Shown here one piece after another: positions 50,216-58,295 of a stretch of 64,000 nucleotides of DNA. The notes beneath the pieces are model-generated. The model was given only the letters and a program-made list of their open reading frames with translations. It was not told the origin of the DNA and made no database searches. Origin of the DNA: JALYNX01 sp963749415 (GTDB lineage Bacteria > Actinomycetota > Acidimicrobiia > Spongiisociales > ZC4RG35); contig CAVVMG010000001.1 of the NCBI GenBank assembly GCA_963749415.1, positions 1,922,001-1,986,000 on the forward strand, given 5' to 3'. Made by a program: the position numbers and the translations under genes. The stretch's first letter is position 1. Each line of letters starts with the position of its first letter.

Positions 50216-50944
50216 GTGAACAGCCGGTCCAACCAGCACAGCTCCAAGGGTCGTGACAACCAGCGCCGCCAGGACGGCCATGATCGGCGTCATCGCACGG
50301 TCACCACGGTGCCCTCGGGGCAACTCCCGAAGTGGGTCCGTGACGACATCATCCGCTCCACACCCAAGGACCGTCGCGAGCCCGCCCTGATGCACCTCTC
50401 CAAGGCCCTCGACGAGTTCGCCGACGAGCGCTATGCAGCGGCTCTCCCCGACCTGCGCAAAGCAAAGGCGCTTGCCCCCCGCTCTTCGACGATCCGAGAG
50501 ATGCTCGGCCTCTCCGCCTATTACACGGCCATCTGGGAGGAGGCCCTGCGTGAGCTGCGCACCTTCCGTCGGATCACAGGCGACATCACCCACATGCCGG
50601 TGGAGATGGACTGTCTCCGTGCCCTGGGTCGCAAGGCCGACGTGACCAAGACGTGGGACCGCATCCAGGACCTCGAGACTTCACCGACCGTCTCCCATGA
50701 GGCGAGTGTGGTCTACGCCTCATTCCTCCTCGATGAGGGCCGGCCTCGTGACGCCTGGCAGGTCATCAAACCCGGCCGTCTCGTGGCATCCCCGTCGCCG
50801 GGAGAGCTTCGTCGCTGGTTCGTTGCGGCTCGGGTGGCCATCGCCGCCGGCGATCTGGAGGCGGCCCGCAAGCTGATCGCGGCCCTCGACGAGCAGGAGC
50901 CCGACTTCGAGGGTGTCGACGAGCTCCGGGCATCGCTCCTGTAG
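50216..50944 (+). CDS. TPR-like repeat protein of unknown function
   Basis: A 242-residue soluble protein. The first ~30 residues are basic and polar (SSKGRDNQRRQDGHDRRHR) and probably flexible; the remainder is helical with tetratricopeptide-like pairs, e.g. ALDEFADERYAAALPDLRKA, REMLGLSAYYTAIWEEALRE and ARVAIAAGDLEAARKLIAAL. GTG 50216 follows a GGGGGA ribosome-binding site. It lies directly after the rRNA terminator and before an SSB-like gene. The repeats suggest a protein-interaction role; no enzyme motif is seen. Confidence 0.8.
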   Translation: MNSRSNQHSSKGRDNQRRQDGHDRRHRTVTTVPSGQLPKWVRDDIIRSTPKDRREPALMHLSKALDEFADERYAAALPDLRKAKALAPRSSTIREMLGLSAYYTAIWEEALRELRTFRRITGDITHMPVEMDCLRALGRKADVTKTWDRIQDLETSPTVSHEASVVYASFLLDEGRPRDAWQVIKPGRLVASPSPGELRRWFVAARVAIAAGDLEAARKLIAALDEQEPDFEGVDELRASLL

Positions 50945-51015
50945 GAATCTGTCCCTGACCCGCGGCATGATCATCTAGGTCCGCACTTCCCCGCCATGAG
51001 ATAGGGGAGAGTGTC

Positions 51016-51348
51016 ATGGATCTCAACCTCGTCGTCCTCTGCGGGCGACTCGCCACTGATCCCGAGCTTCGGGTATTCGACTCCGGGGCACGGCTGGTCC
51101 GGCTCCTCGTCACCGTCAAGAGCGAAGAGCCACGCCGTCGGGTGGATGTGGTCCCGGTGACGGTCTGGGACCCGGAAGACGAACTGGTCGAGGACCTGCC
51201 TGCGAAGGGGCAGCGGGTGTGGATCTGCGGCTCCGTCCAACGCAGATTCTGGGAGGCGCCCGACGGGAGACGATCCCGTCTCGAGGTCGTCGCCGAGCAG
51301 GTCCACATCAAGGATGTCGACGATCTGGAGCCGGTGATGGTGGGCTGA
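51016..51348 (+). CDS. Short single-stranded DNA-binding protein
   Basis: A 110-residue OB-fold protein of the SSB family: MDLNLVVLCGRLATDPELRV at the N-terminus, RVDVVPVTVWD in the strand that carries aromatic contacts, and KGQRVWICGSVQRRFWE. It lacks the long Gly/Pro linker and the acidic DDDIPF-type tail that recruits repair proteins, so it is not the main replicative SSB; rather an accessory paralogue. A GGGGAGAG site precedes the ATG. Confidence 0.85.
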   Translation: MDLNLVVLCGRLATDPELRVFDSGARLVRLLVTVKSEEPRRRVDVVPVTVWDPEDELVEDLPAKGQRVWICGSVQRRFWEAPDGRRSRLEVVAEQVHIKDVDDLEPVMVG

Positions 51349-51431
51349 TCACCCTGCGATCTGCCGATTTCGGGGGTTGACGCCGGCGGTACAGTGGCGT
51401 TCCTGCCCCGCTCGGTCCCTGGAGGTGCCCC

Positions 51432-51608
51432 ATGCCCTGGTATTGGAGTGACGATGTCGCCCGTTTCCTCCTTGCTGGGGGGCGTATCGATCCCGGGCCC
51501 GCGGAACAGCTGATCAGGACACCGGTAGCCATGCGCCGGCCCGAAGCCGATCTCGAATCGGCGGCTCTCGGACTGCAGGACGACGGCGAGATCCCGTTAG
51601 CGGCGTGA
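51432..51608 (+). CDS. Small hypothetical protein (58 residues)
   Basis: An open frame from ATG 51432 with GGAGGT (51421-51426) five bases upstream, starting MPWYWSDDVARFLLAGGRID and ending LGLQDDGEIPLAA before TGA at 51606. The strong ribosome-binding site and the three-base gap to the SURF1 GTG suggest it is the first gene of a two-gene unit. The sequence is mixed hydrophobic and acidic with no membrane helix and no motif I recognise. Confidence 0.65.
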   Translation: MPWYWSDDVARFLLAGGRIDPGPAEQLIRTPVAMRRPEADLESAALGLQDDGEIPLAA

Positions 51609-51611
51609 CCG

Positions 51612-52364
51612 GTGCGGTCGCTGCTGACTCCTCGGTGGATCGCCGCCAGCCTGGTCGTGGTCGTGCTCGCAATCGTGTTCGCCAATCTCGGCTTCTGGCA
51701 GCTGCGCCGGCACGACGAGCGGCGGCTGCAGAACACGATCGCCGCCTCGAGATTCCAGGACGCGGCCCTGGAGGTGGAACAGCTCATCCCCTCGATGGCG
51801 GAGGGCCCTGAGACCCTGCGCTGGCGCCGGGTCGTGGCCACGGGCGTGTTCCGACCCGAGGACGAGGTCCTGATCCGCAGTCAGGTGCAATTCGGGGTCG
51901 CCGGCTTTCATGTGATCACGCCGCTGATCCTCGAGGACGGCTCTTCGATCCTGGTCAACCGGGGTTGGGTCCCACTGGACCTGGACCAGGTCCCGGTGAC
52001 CCCGGCTCCACCGCCTTCGGGCATGGTCATGGTCGAAGGCTGGTTGGAGCCCACGCAAATCCGGCGCGCCCTGGGGCCGGCGGATCCTGCCACCGGCAGA
52101 CTCACCGCGATGAACCGCGTCGACGTGGAGCGCATCGAGGAACAAGTCGGGTACGACCTGGCCCCGATGTATGTCGTAGCGATGGGGGAGCAGGGCAACG
52201 AGCTCCCGATCCCGGTCGACTCGCCCCGGTTCGACGATGAGGGCCCGCATCTCGCCTACGCCATCCAGTGGTTCTCTTTCATGGTGATCGGCCTGGTCGG
52301 CTTCGGATTCCTCGTGCGGCGGGCGTTGCAGGCGCCCCGCCCGGCAGGCGAAAGTGGCGATTGA
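51612..52364 (+). CDS. SURF1 family cytochrome oxidase biogenesis protein
   Basis: Membrane protein involved in heme a insertion into cytochrome c oxidase in related species. The 250 residues begin with a membrane helix (WIAASLVVVVLAIVFANLGF) followed by the family hallmark GFWQLRRHDERR. A large extracytoplasmic domain with LVNRGWVPLD, then a second helix (YAIQWFSFMVIGLVGFGFLV), end the protein. Both helix-flanking motifs (WQLRR and AYAIQW) are typical SURF1. No oxidase genes are nearby. Confidence 0.92.
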   Translation: MRSLLTPRWIAASLVVVVLAIVFANLGFWQLRRHDERRLQNTIAASRFQDAALEVEQLIPSMAEGPETLRWRRVVATGVFRPEDEVLIRSQVQFGVAGFHVITPLILEDGSSILVNRGWVPLDLDQVPVTPAPPPSGMVMVEGWLEPTQIRRALGPADPATGRLTAMNRVDVERIEEQVGYDLAPMYVVAMGEQGNELPIPVDSPRFDDEGPHLAYAIQWFSFMVIGLVGFGFLVRRALQAPRPAGESGD

Positions 52365-52367
52365 GCC

Positions 52368-52391
52368 CCGACCGGGTCAAACCCCGGTCGG
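52368..52391. terminator. Possible bidirectional terminator between convergent genes
   Basis: An eight-pair stem CCGACCGG (52368-52375) and CCGGTCGG (52384-52391) lies between the converging ends of the SURF1 and YbaK genes, partly within the latter's last codons. There is no T-run, so termination is only inferred from position. Confidence 0.4.
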
Positions 52392-52889
52392 CGCCTGTGC
52401 CAGGTCCTCGACGATCTCGACCCCGGGGAGATCGGTCAGGGCCTGAGGGTCGAGTTTGATCTTGGCGCTCCGTGAACCTGCCCCCACGATGATCCAATCA
52501 CACTCGAGCACCCTCGAGTCCACCCAGATCGGGATGGAGTCGGGGAGGCCGAACAGCGTCACCCCGCCGATTTCCATCCCGGTGAGCTGCCGGGTCTGTT
52601 CGGCATCGGCGAAGCTGACCTTCCGTGCGCCCATGCGGCGGCGCACGATCCCGTTGACGTCGAGCCGGGTCGTGGCGAGAACCAGGCACGCAGAGCTCAT
52701 GCCCTCCGGCTTCCTCGAGGCGACGAGGATGGTGTTCGCCGACTTCTCCAGCGGGATCCCGTAGGCCTCGCAGAACTGGGCGGTATCGGCGAGGGCGGGA
52801 TCACACGCCATCTCCTCGTATTCGATGTCGTTGGCGAGGAGGGAGGCGATCACCATGGGATCTGCGGGCATGGAGCGGAGGCTAGGCAT
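52377..52889 (-). CDS. YbaK/EbsC-type aminoacyl-tRNA deacylase
   Basis: YbaK-domain protein that in characterised members clears mischarged tRNA. The 170 residues show ILVASRKPEGMSSACLVLATTRLDV, seen as consecutive strands, RRRMGARKVSFADAEQTRQL with the conserved Lys, and MEIGGVTLFGLPDSIPIWVD, a typical YbaK active-site loop (GGVTLFG). The start could also be MPADPMVIASLL seven residues in. It is a lone minus-strand gene convergent with SURF1 and divergent from the methyltransferase. Confidence 0.85.
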   Translation of the reverse strand: MPSLRSMPADPMVIASLLANDIEYEEMACDPALADTAQFCEAYGIPLEKSANTILVASRKPEGMSSACLVLATTRLDVNGIVRRRMGARKVSFADAEQTRQLTGMEIGGVTLFGLPDSIPIWVDSRVLECDWIIVGAGSRSAKIKLDPQALTDLPGVEIVEDLAQAPTGV

Positions 52890-52928
52890 TCGGCCGCGGC
52901 GCGCCGTTCCGGATGCCAGAGTTGGCCT

Positions 52929-53675
52929 ATGAGCGATTACGGGATCGAGACCTACGGGGAGCGCTGGGCGCCCTTCTACGACTCCATCTACGAAGAGATC
53001 GACGATGCGACGATCGAGTTCCTCAAGACCCTTTCCGGCCGGCCGCCGAGGGCGCTCGAGCTGGCGATCGGCACGGGGAGGATCGCCCTACCGCTGGCCG
53101 CATCCGGCGTGGAGGTGACCGGGGTCGACATCTCCGAGGAAATGGTGGCCTTGCTCCGGGCCAAAGCCGGGGGAGAGGCCATCGATGTCGTCATGGGTGA
53201 CTTTGCCGATGTCCCCGTCGATGGCAGGTTTCCCCTGGTCTACCTGGCCTTCAACACGCTGTTCGCGCTGCTCGAGCAGGGCAGGCAGGTGGATTGTTTC
53301 CTCAACGTGGCCCGCGCCCTGGAGCCGGGAGGGAGATTCGTGCTCGACACCTTCGTCCCCGATTTGAGCCGGTATGACCATCTCGGGACCCGGATGGGGG
53401 TCTCCAGCATCACTTCGACCGAGGCTCACGCCTACGAGCTGGCCATCCACGACCCGCTCGCGCAGACAGTGGTTTCGCACCACGTCCGTCGTCTCGAGGA
53501 CGGATCCGACGTCGTGCTCCCGGTGACAGTCCGCTACGCCTGGCCGACCGAGCTCGACCTGATGGGTCGGGTCGCCGGCCTCGAGCTCGAGGAGCGTTGG
53601 GGGTGGTATGACCGGAGGCCGTTCACCGAGCGCTCAGGGCAATACGTGTCTGTGTATCGAAAGGCCCGCGACTGA
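52929..53675 (+). CDS. Class I SAM-dependent methyltransferase
   Basis: A 248-residue methyltransferase with the SAM-binding motif ALELAIGTGRIALPLA at about residues 39-54, the acidic post-motif VTGVDISEEM and the DVVMGDFADVPVDGRF segment. FPLVYLAFNTLFAL resembles motif IV, and GGRFVLDTFVPD is the following strand. The substrate is unknown; the architecture resembles small-molecule and protein methyltransferases of the UbiE/Coq5 superfamily. Confidence 0.85.
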   Translation: MSDYGIETYGERWAPFYDSIYEEIDDATIEFLKTLSGRPPRALELAIGTGRIALPLAASGVEVTGVDISEEMVALLRAKAGGEAIDVVMGDFADVPVDGRFPLVYLAFNTLFALLEQGRQVDCFLNVARALEPGGRFVLDTFVPDLSRYDHLGTRMGVSSITSTEAHAYELAIHDPLAQTVVSHHVRRLEDGSDVVLPVTVRYAWPTELDLMGRVAGLELEERWGWYDRRPFTERSGQYVSVYRKARD

Positions 53676-53687
53676 CCAGCGGTCAGT
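53671..53687. terminator. Hairpin across two convergent stop codons
   Basis: ACTGACC-AGC-GGTCAGT is a perfect seven-pair inverted repeat. The methyltransferase TGA (53673-53675) lies in the left arm and the thioredoxin TGA (complement of 53683-53685) in the right. No T-run; a bidirectional terminator role is inference. Confidence 0.4.
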
Positions 53688-54090
53688 GGGCGTGCTCGTG
53701 GTCGGCGTGGTCCTCATGATCGTGGTCATGGGCCTCATGAGTCGCGATCTGAGCACGAACCTCGTCCATATCGACCTCACGTACCCGATCGATCAGATCG
53801 TCGAGCATGTGCGGGGGTAGCGCCCCGGGCTGGGCGTAGAGGACGATCTCGTCGCGAAACACCATCAGAGTGGGGATGGACCGGATTCCGAACGCCATCG
53901 CCAGCTCCTGTTGCTCCTCGGTGTCCACCTTGGCGAAGACCATGTCCTGGTTCTTCACCGAGGCCGCCTCGTAGGTAGGGGCAAAGGAGACACAGGGACC
54001 ACACCAATCTGCCCAGAAGTCGACGAGGACAGTCGGGTTGTCCTTGATGGTTTGATCGAATGTCTCTTTGGTCAGGGCCACTGTGGCCAT
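53683..54090 (-). CDS. Thioredoxin with histidine/acid-rich C-terminal tail
   Basis: Disulfide reductase of 135 residues. The fold is complete: FDQTIKDNPTVLVDFWADWC, active site WCGPC with Cys30 and Cys33, VDTEEQQELAMAFGIRSIPT with the cis-Pro, and the MVFRDEIVLYAQPG strand. ATG 54090 is the family start. After a normal length the last 18 residues (HEAHDHDHEDHADHEHAH) carry eight His and seven acidic residues, a metal-binding type tail foreign to ordinary thioredoxins. A conserved-looking inverted repeat lies 133 bases upstream. Confidence 0.92.
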   Translation of the reverse strand: MATVALTKETFDQTIKDNPTVLVDFWADWCGPCVSFAPTYEAASVKNQDMVFAKVDTEEQQELAMAFGIRSIPTLMVFRDEIVLYAQPGALPPHMLDDLIDRVREVDMDEVRAQIATHEAHDHDHEDHADHEHAH

Positions 54091-54293
54091 GTTTGAACCT
54101 TTCTCAGGAAGTCGGATACCTGTCCAACCCCGGAGCCCAGTGCGGGATTCCCCTTTGGTGGTTCTTTTGGGGGAAGTGGGGGTGGAGGTTGTGGGGTGAT
54201 GGAGGGGAAATGTGGTTTGACCCATAACCTACGTTATGTCAAGTTGGCTGATGGGACCAAGGAACCAAGTTCAAAGGCGGAAGCAGCCAGGCC
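54091..54293 (-). promoter_or_regulatory. Intergenic region upstream of thioredoxin with inverted repeat CATAAC-N4-GTTATG
   Basis: This 203-bp gap holds a perfect six-pair inverted repeat at 54223-54238 flanked by TTGAC on the left and TCAA on the right, giving a partly symmetric ~26-bp block. On the minus strand it contains TTGACA (54242-54237) but no well-spaced -10. The rest is G/T-rich on the plus strand. An operator function is inferred only from symmetry and place. Confidence 0.4.
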
Positions 54294-55310
54294 CTACCCC
54301 AGTTCCGGGTCGACGCAGGCGTCCTCACTGATCCCGCGTTGCGGTCGGAACACCCGGGGCTCCAGGACGTAGCCGGCACCGAGGTCGGACTCCTCGAAGT
54401 AGGTCTGGATGGCATGAGCCAGTGATTCCGTAGCGGCATCCACGTATTCGGGGGTGGCCAGCATCTCCGCCTCGGAGCTGTTGGAGATGTAGGCGAGCTC
54501 GGCGAGCACGGAGGCCGTTTCCGGGAGACGAACCATGCCGTAGGCGTCCTCCCCCTCTGGGTTGAGCACCCGGAGCACTCCGGCGTCGGGGGCGGCCGAC
54601 CAATCGACGCCTTCGATTCCCCCGATTCCGTCGACGACGTGCTCCCAGATCAGCCCACCCAGACGTCGGGAGCGTTCGGAGTCGCTTTGGATGAAGATCT
54701 CGGTGCCCGGTGTCTCCGAAGGTCCCGGAGTCGGAGCATTGTGATGGATCGACACCAGGATCTCCGCACTGAGATCGTCCGCCAGTTGGGCCCTGGTCCC
54801 GATCCGGGTCGCATAGTCCGCGGTCCGGGTGAGCACCACCGAGATCCCTCGGGCCAGCAGCTCCTGTTCCACGGAACGAGCGAGCGTCAGGTTGATGTCG
54901 GACTCCCGGAGCCCGTTGGAGCCCACCGCCCCGGTGTCGACTTCTCCCCCGTGGCCGGGGTCGAGGACCACTCGCACCTGGCCCACCGGTTCCCCATTGC
55001 CGATCGTCGCCGTGTTCCCACAGGGAGTGCGGACCACGTACCCGGTGGCGCCTTTCTCGATCACGGCGACCACGACACCGGACGGTGTGACCAGTGCTCC
55101 CACCGCGAGCTCGTCGAAAGCAGAGGTGATCGAGGTGGTGGGCTCCGCGATGGCGGTGGTCACCGTGCCCTCCCCGGTGGTGCTGGTCTCTCCGGGAACA
55201 GAGGTGATGACCGTGGTGCTCTCGATCCCGCCGCCGGCGCAGGCGACCAGGAGGGCGGCGAGCAGGGACATGGGGGGACGATGGGGGTGGCGGTTCACGT
55301 CGAAGATCAC
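54294..55310 (-). CDS. N-acetylmuramoyl-L-alanine amidase (Amidase_3), probable lipoprotein
   Basis: Zinc amidase cleaving the lactyl-peptide bond of peptidoglycan outside the cell. The 338 residues begin with a short signal and lipobox-like LLVAC (Cys ~24), then a Ser/Thr-rich linker to about residue 65. The catalytic domain has VVLDPGHGGEVDTGAVG (zinc His), LRESDINLTLA (Glu ligand), SIHHNAPTPG (second His) and ETASVLAELAYISNSSEAE with the catalytic Glu. The C-terminus after the domain is short. Start choice is uncertain: a later ATG (MSLLAALLVAC, residue 14) gives a cleaner signal peptide. Confidence 0.9.
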   Translation of the reverse strand: MIFDVNRHPHRPPMSLLAALLVACAGGGIESTTVITSVPGETSTTGEGTVTTAIAEPTTSITSAFDELAVGALVTPSGVVVAVIEKGATGYVVRTPCGNTATIGNGEPVGQVRVVLDPGHGGEVDTGAVGSNGLRESDINLTLARSVEQELLARGISVVLTRTADYATRIGTRAQLADDLSAEILVSIHHNAPTPGPSETPGTEIFIQSDSERSRRLGGLIWEHVVDGIGGIEGVDWSAAPDAGVLRVLNPEGEDAYGMVRLPETASVLAELAYISNSSEAEMLATPEYVDAATESLAHAIQTYFEESDLGAGYVLEPRVFRPQRGISEDACVDPELG

Positions 55311-55325
55311 TCTGCCATCACCGGG

Positions 55326-55354
55326 TCGACTATCCGAACCCGCGGTCTTACCCT
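55326..55354 (+). promoter_or_regulatory. Candidate promoter for a leaderless small gene
   Basis: TCGACT (55326-55331) and TACCCT (55349-55354) are spaced by 17 bases; the predicted start coincides with the GTG at 55362, the arrangement of a leaderless actinobacterial transcript. Confidence 0.4.
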
Positions 55355-55361
55355 GGGGACT

Positions 55362-55538
55362 GTGTTTGGGCCCCTGAACGGAGTTCGCGTTGCCCTGGTC
55401 GGGCTTGCGGTCTTAGCCGGCTTGATCGCCATCCTCGCCGGCTATCCGGGGGCGGCATTGGTGCTGTTCGCCGGAGTGGCCATCCATGGCCTGGGCTGGC
55501 TCTACCTGTACCGGCAGAAGCCCCGAACCCCGCATTGA
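55362..55538 (+). CDS. Small membrane protein (58 residues)
   Basis: An open frame MFGPLNGVRVALVGLAVLAG continuing to a second hydrophobic helix (AALVLFAGVAIHGLGWLYLY) and ending RQKPRTPH: two membrane helices with a short polar loop and basic C-terminus. The GTG start coincides with a predicted transcription start. It converges on the phosphohexomutase gene, its stop lying in a palindrome. It lacks any motif I recognise; the hydrophobic pattern and promoter are the support. Confidence 0.55.
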   Translation: MFGPLNGVRVALVGLAVLAGLIAILAGYPGAALVLFAGVAIHGLGWLYLYRQKPRTPH

Positions 55539-55547
55539 CCCGGGTCA
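55536..55547. repeat. Palindrome TGACCCGGGTCA spanning two convergent stop codons
   Basis: A perfect 12-bp palindrome whose two halves are the stop codons of the small membrane protein (55536-55538) and of the minus-strand phosphohexomutase (complement of 55545-55547). Confidence 0.6.
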
Positions 55548-57250
55548 CACTGATAGCCCCTCCCCCACCTCTCTGGCCATCTCTGTCGCTTTCTGTCCCA
55601 ATTCCTGATGTGATCGCTCCGCGTCCTCTCCGATGGCGCCGCTGAGATCGACATAGATCTTGAGCTTGGGCTCCGTCCCCGACGGGCGGGCCAGCACCCT
55701 TCCCGCAGTCCCCAGATCCAGTGCAACCAGGTCCTGGGCCCCGAGCCAGCGGGGCCTGCTGTCCTCGCCCTGGCGGTAGTCGCTGACCTCGAGGACCTTG
55801 TGGTCCCCGATTGTCTCCGGTGGTGATGCCGCGAGCTTGTTCACCGCCATGGCGATTTCCTCCTGCCCATCGGGCCCGGGACGGTGCAGGGAATACTGGG
55901 CGCTCACCCAGAGCCCGAACTCCGCCCACAGGTCGTGGAGCCGATCGAGGACTGATCGGCCCTGTTCCCGCTCCTCTGCGAACAGATCACAGAGCACGAG
56001 GGCCGCCGAGATCCCGTCCTTGTCTCGTACCGTCCTCCCCACCGAGTACCCCAGGGCCTCCTCGTAACCGAAGGCGAACCGCCCCTCCCCCGATTCCTCC
56101 AGGGCGAGCCCGGCATTGATGATCCATTTGAATCCGGTGAGGGTGGCTTCGTGGCGGGCGCCGCGCCGGGCGGCGATCTCAGCCAGCATCGGGCTGGACA
56201 CGATCGAATTGACCACTATCGGGCGCTCGGGATGCTTCCAGTAACGAAGCACGTAGTCGCCGAGCAGGGCACCTACCTCGTTGCCGCTGAAAAGTCGCCA
56301 CTCCCCCGCCACCGGTACCGCGGCCGCCAATCGGTCGGCGTCGGGGTCGTTGGCGATCACCAGCTCCGCCTGCTCCCGCATGGCCAGGTCCAATGCCAGG
56401 TCGAGAGCGCCGGGCTCCTCCGGGTTGGGGAAGCTCACCGTGGGAAATCGCCCATCGGGCGCGGCCTGCTCGGGCACGGTCAGGAGCCCGCTGTGATGGG
56501 CCTGGGCGCAGAGACGATTGAGGATCTTCCCCCCACCCCGTGGAGTGGGGTGTAGACGATCCTGGCCTCCGAGGTGCCGGGATGGGGCCGGGAGGCGTCG
56601 ACTTCGGCCCGATAGTGCTCGTAGACGTCCTCGGGCGCCGGAGACACCAGGTCGGAAGCTCCTTTGAAGACGCCGTCTGCCCTCACCACCGACGATGCAG
56701 GACCTATCCGGTCGATGGCAGCCGCGATCAGGGTGTCGTCCGGCGGGATGATCTGGGCGGCGTTCGATCCGTAGACCTTGTAGCCATTGTCCTCCGGTGG
56801 GTTGTGACTGGCGGTGATGACCACTGCCGCCGGGGCTGACATCAGCTTGGCGGCAAACGCAACCAGCGGAGTGGGCGTCACCTCGGGGAAGAAGACGACG
56901 GAGATCCCGGCTCCCGCGAGAACGCCGGCCGTGTCCTCGGCAAAGCCACGGCTCGAAGGTCGAGCATCAAAGCCCAGCACCACCGGGTTCTCCGGCGTGC
57001 CACCGTTCACTGCGATCAGGTGATCGGCGAGGCCCCTGCTGGTCCGGATCACGGTTGCCCGGTTCATCCGGTTCGATCCGGGCCCCACCTCACCCCGAAT
57101 CCCGGCCGTGCCGAAGGTCAGGGAGCCACCCATGGCCCGGATCAAGGCCCCCTCATCGCCCGAATCCACGATCGCCTGCAGCTCACCGCGGGTCTCGGGA
57201 TCCGGATCGCCCGCGATCCAGGCCGCCGCCTTCTGCAGGAGATCGCTCAC
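55545..57250 (-). CDS. Phosphomannomutase/phosphoglucomutase, interrupted by one-base deletion in a G-run
   Basis: Alpha-D-phosphohexomutase interconverting hexose-1- and 6-phosphates for wall sugars, fitting the adjacent galE. The N-terminal frame (56480-57250) has GTAGIRGEVGPGSNRMN and the phosphoserine loop VITASHNPPEDNGYKVYG; the C-terminal frame (55545-56477) has the metal motif NDPDADRLA, GYEEALGYSVG and the phosphate-binding RPSGTEPKLKIY. The frames join if the C6 run at 56529-56534 (G6 on the coding strand) is read as seven, restoring PLHGVGGKILNRL. About 569 residues total is normal for the long family. A homopolymer error is likely. Confidence 0.88.
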
Positions 57251-57270
57251 GCCGGCAGGCTACCGACGGG

Positions 57271-58269
57271 TCAGTGACCGGTTTGCTGCCAGCGCCAGGA
57301 GTCCCGGCACATGTCCGCCAGATCCCTGGTCGCCTTCCAGCCGAGCACGGTGGCGGCCTTGGAGACGTCGGCGTAGCTGGCCGCGACGTCACCCTGGCGC
57401 CGCCCGACGATCTCAAAGGGAATCGGCTGCCCCGACTCGGCTTCGTAGGTGGAGATCACTTCCAGGACGCTGTGGCCCTGCCCGGTGCCCAGGTTGTAGG
57501 TGAACACGCCGGCATCCTCGCCATGCTTCTCCAGGGCCACCACGTGGCCCTCCGCAACGTCCACCACATGGATGAAATCCCGGACCCCGCTCCCGTCAGG
57601 CGTGGGGTAGTCGCCACCGAAGACACTCACCTGGGAGAGGAGACCGGCGGCGACACGAGCCACAAAGGGCATCAAGTTGTTGGGCACGCCGGCCGGGTCC
57701 TCCCCGATCAGACCCGAGGGGTGGGCGCCAACCGGGTTGAAATAGCGGAGCAGCGAAATCGACCACCCGGGATGGGCGACATGAAGGTCGCGCAGCACCT
57801 GCTCCATCATGATCTTGGTCCACCCGTAGGGATTGACCGCGGTACCTACCGGGAGCGTCTCGCTGAGGGGCAGCTGCTCCGGATCCCCGTACACCGTTGC
57901 CGAGGAGCTGAACACGAACCGGCTCACCCCGGCTTCGAGCAGGGCCTCGACGAGACGAAAGGTGCCCCCCACGTTGTTGTCGTAGTAGAGGAGCGGTTTC
58001 TCCACCGACTCCCCCACTGCCTTCAAGGCGGCGAAGTGGATGCAGGCGTCGAACCCCGATTCCAGGATCTGGCGCATCGCGTCCAGATCACGGATGTCTG
58101 CTTCGACGAACTCCGGGGTCACACCGGCGATGGTGGCGATCCGGGGAATCACCGAGGCGCTGGCATTGGAGAGGTTGTCGACGATCACAGGCTCGTGACC
58201 GGCCTCGATGAGGGAAACGACGGTGTGGCTGCCGATGAACCCGGCGCCGCCGGTGACTAGGACGCGCAT
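57271..58269 (-). CDS. galE: UDP-glucose 4-epimerase
   Basis: Interconverts UDP-glucose and UDP-galactose. The 332 residues are an extended short-chain dehydrogenase: NAD-binding VTGGAGFIGSHTV at about 4-16, DIRD, HFAALKAVGESVEKPLLYY with the NNVGG segment, catalytic Ser in FSSSATVYG and the YxxxK pair as YGWTK. RYFNPVGAHPSGLIGEDP is diagnostic of GalE. It lies between the histidine kinase and phosphohexomutase genes on the minus strand, 20 bp from the latter, suggesting co-expression for polysaccharide precursors. Confidence 0.95.
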   Translation of the reverse strand: MRVLVTGGAGFIGSHTVVSLIEAGHEPVIVDNLSNASASVIPRIATIAGVTPEFVEADIRDLDAMRQILESGFDACIHFAALKAVGESVEKPLLYYDNNVGGTFRLVEALLEAGVSRFVFSSSATVYGDPEQLPLSETLPVGTAVNPYGWTKIMMEQVLRDLHVAHPGWSISLLRYFNPVGAHPSGLIGEDPAGVPNNLMPFVARVAAGLLSQVSVFGGDYPTPDGSGVRDFIHVVDVAEGHVVALEKHGEDAGVFTYNLGTGQGHSVLEVISTYEAESGQPIPFEIVGRRQGDVAASYADVSKAATVLGWKATRDLADMCRDSWRWQQTGH

Positions 58270-58295
58270 CGCGGCAGGTTAGGGCCAGTCCCGGG

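Noticed and set aside
51356..51431. TTGACG/TACAGT promoter before the 58-residue gene
   Set aside because: The two hexamers are only seven bases apart, too close for a sigma-70-type promoter.
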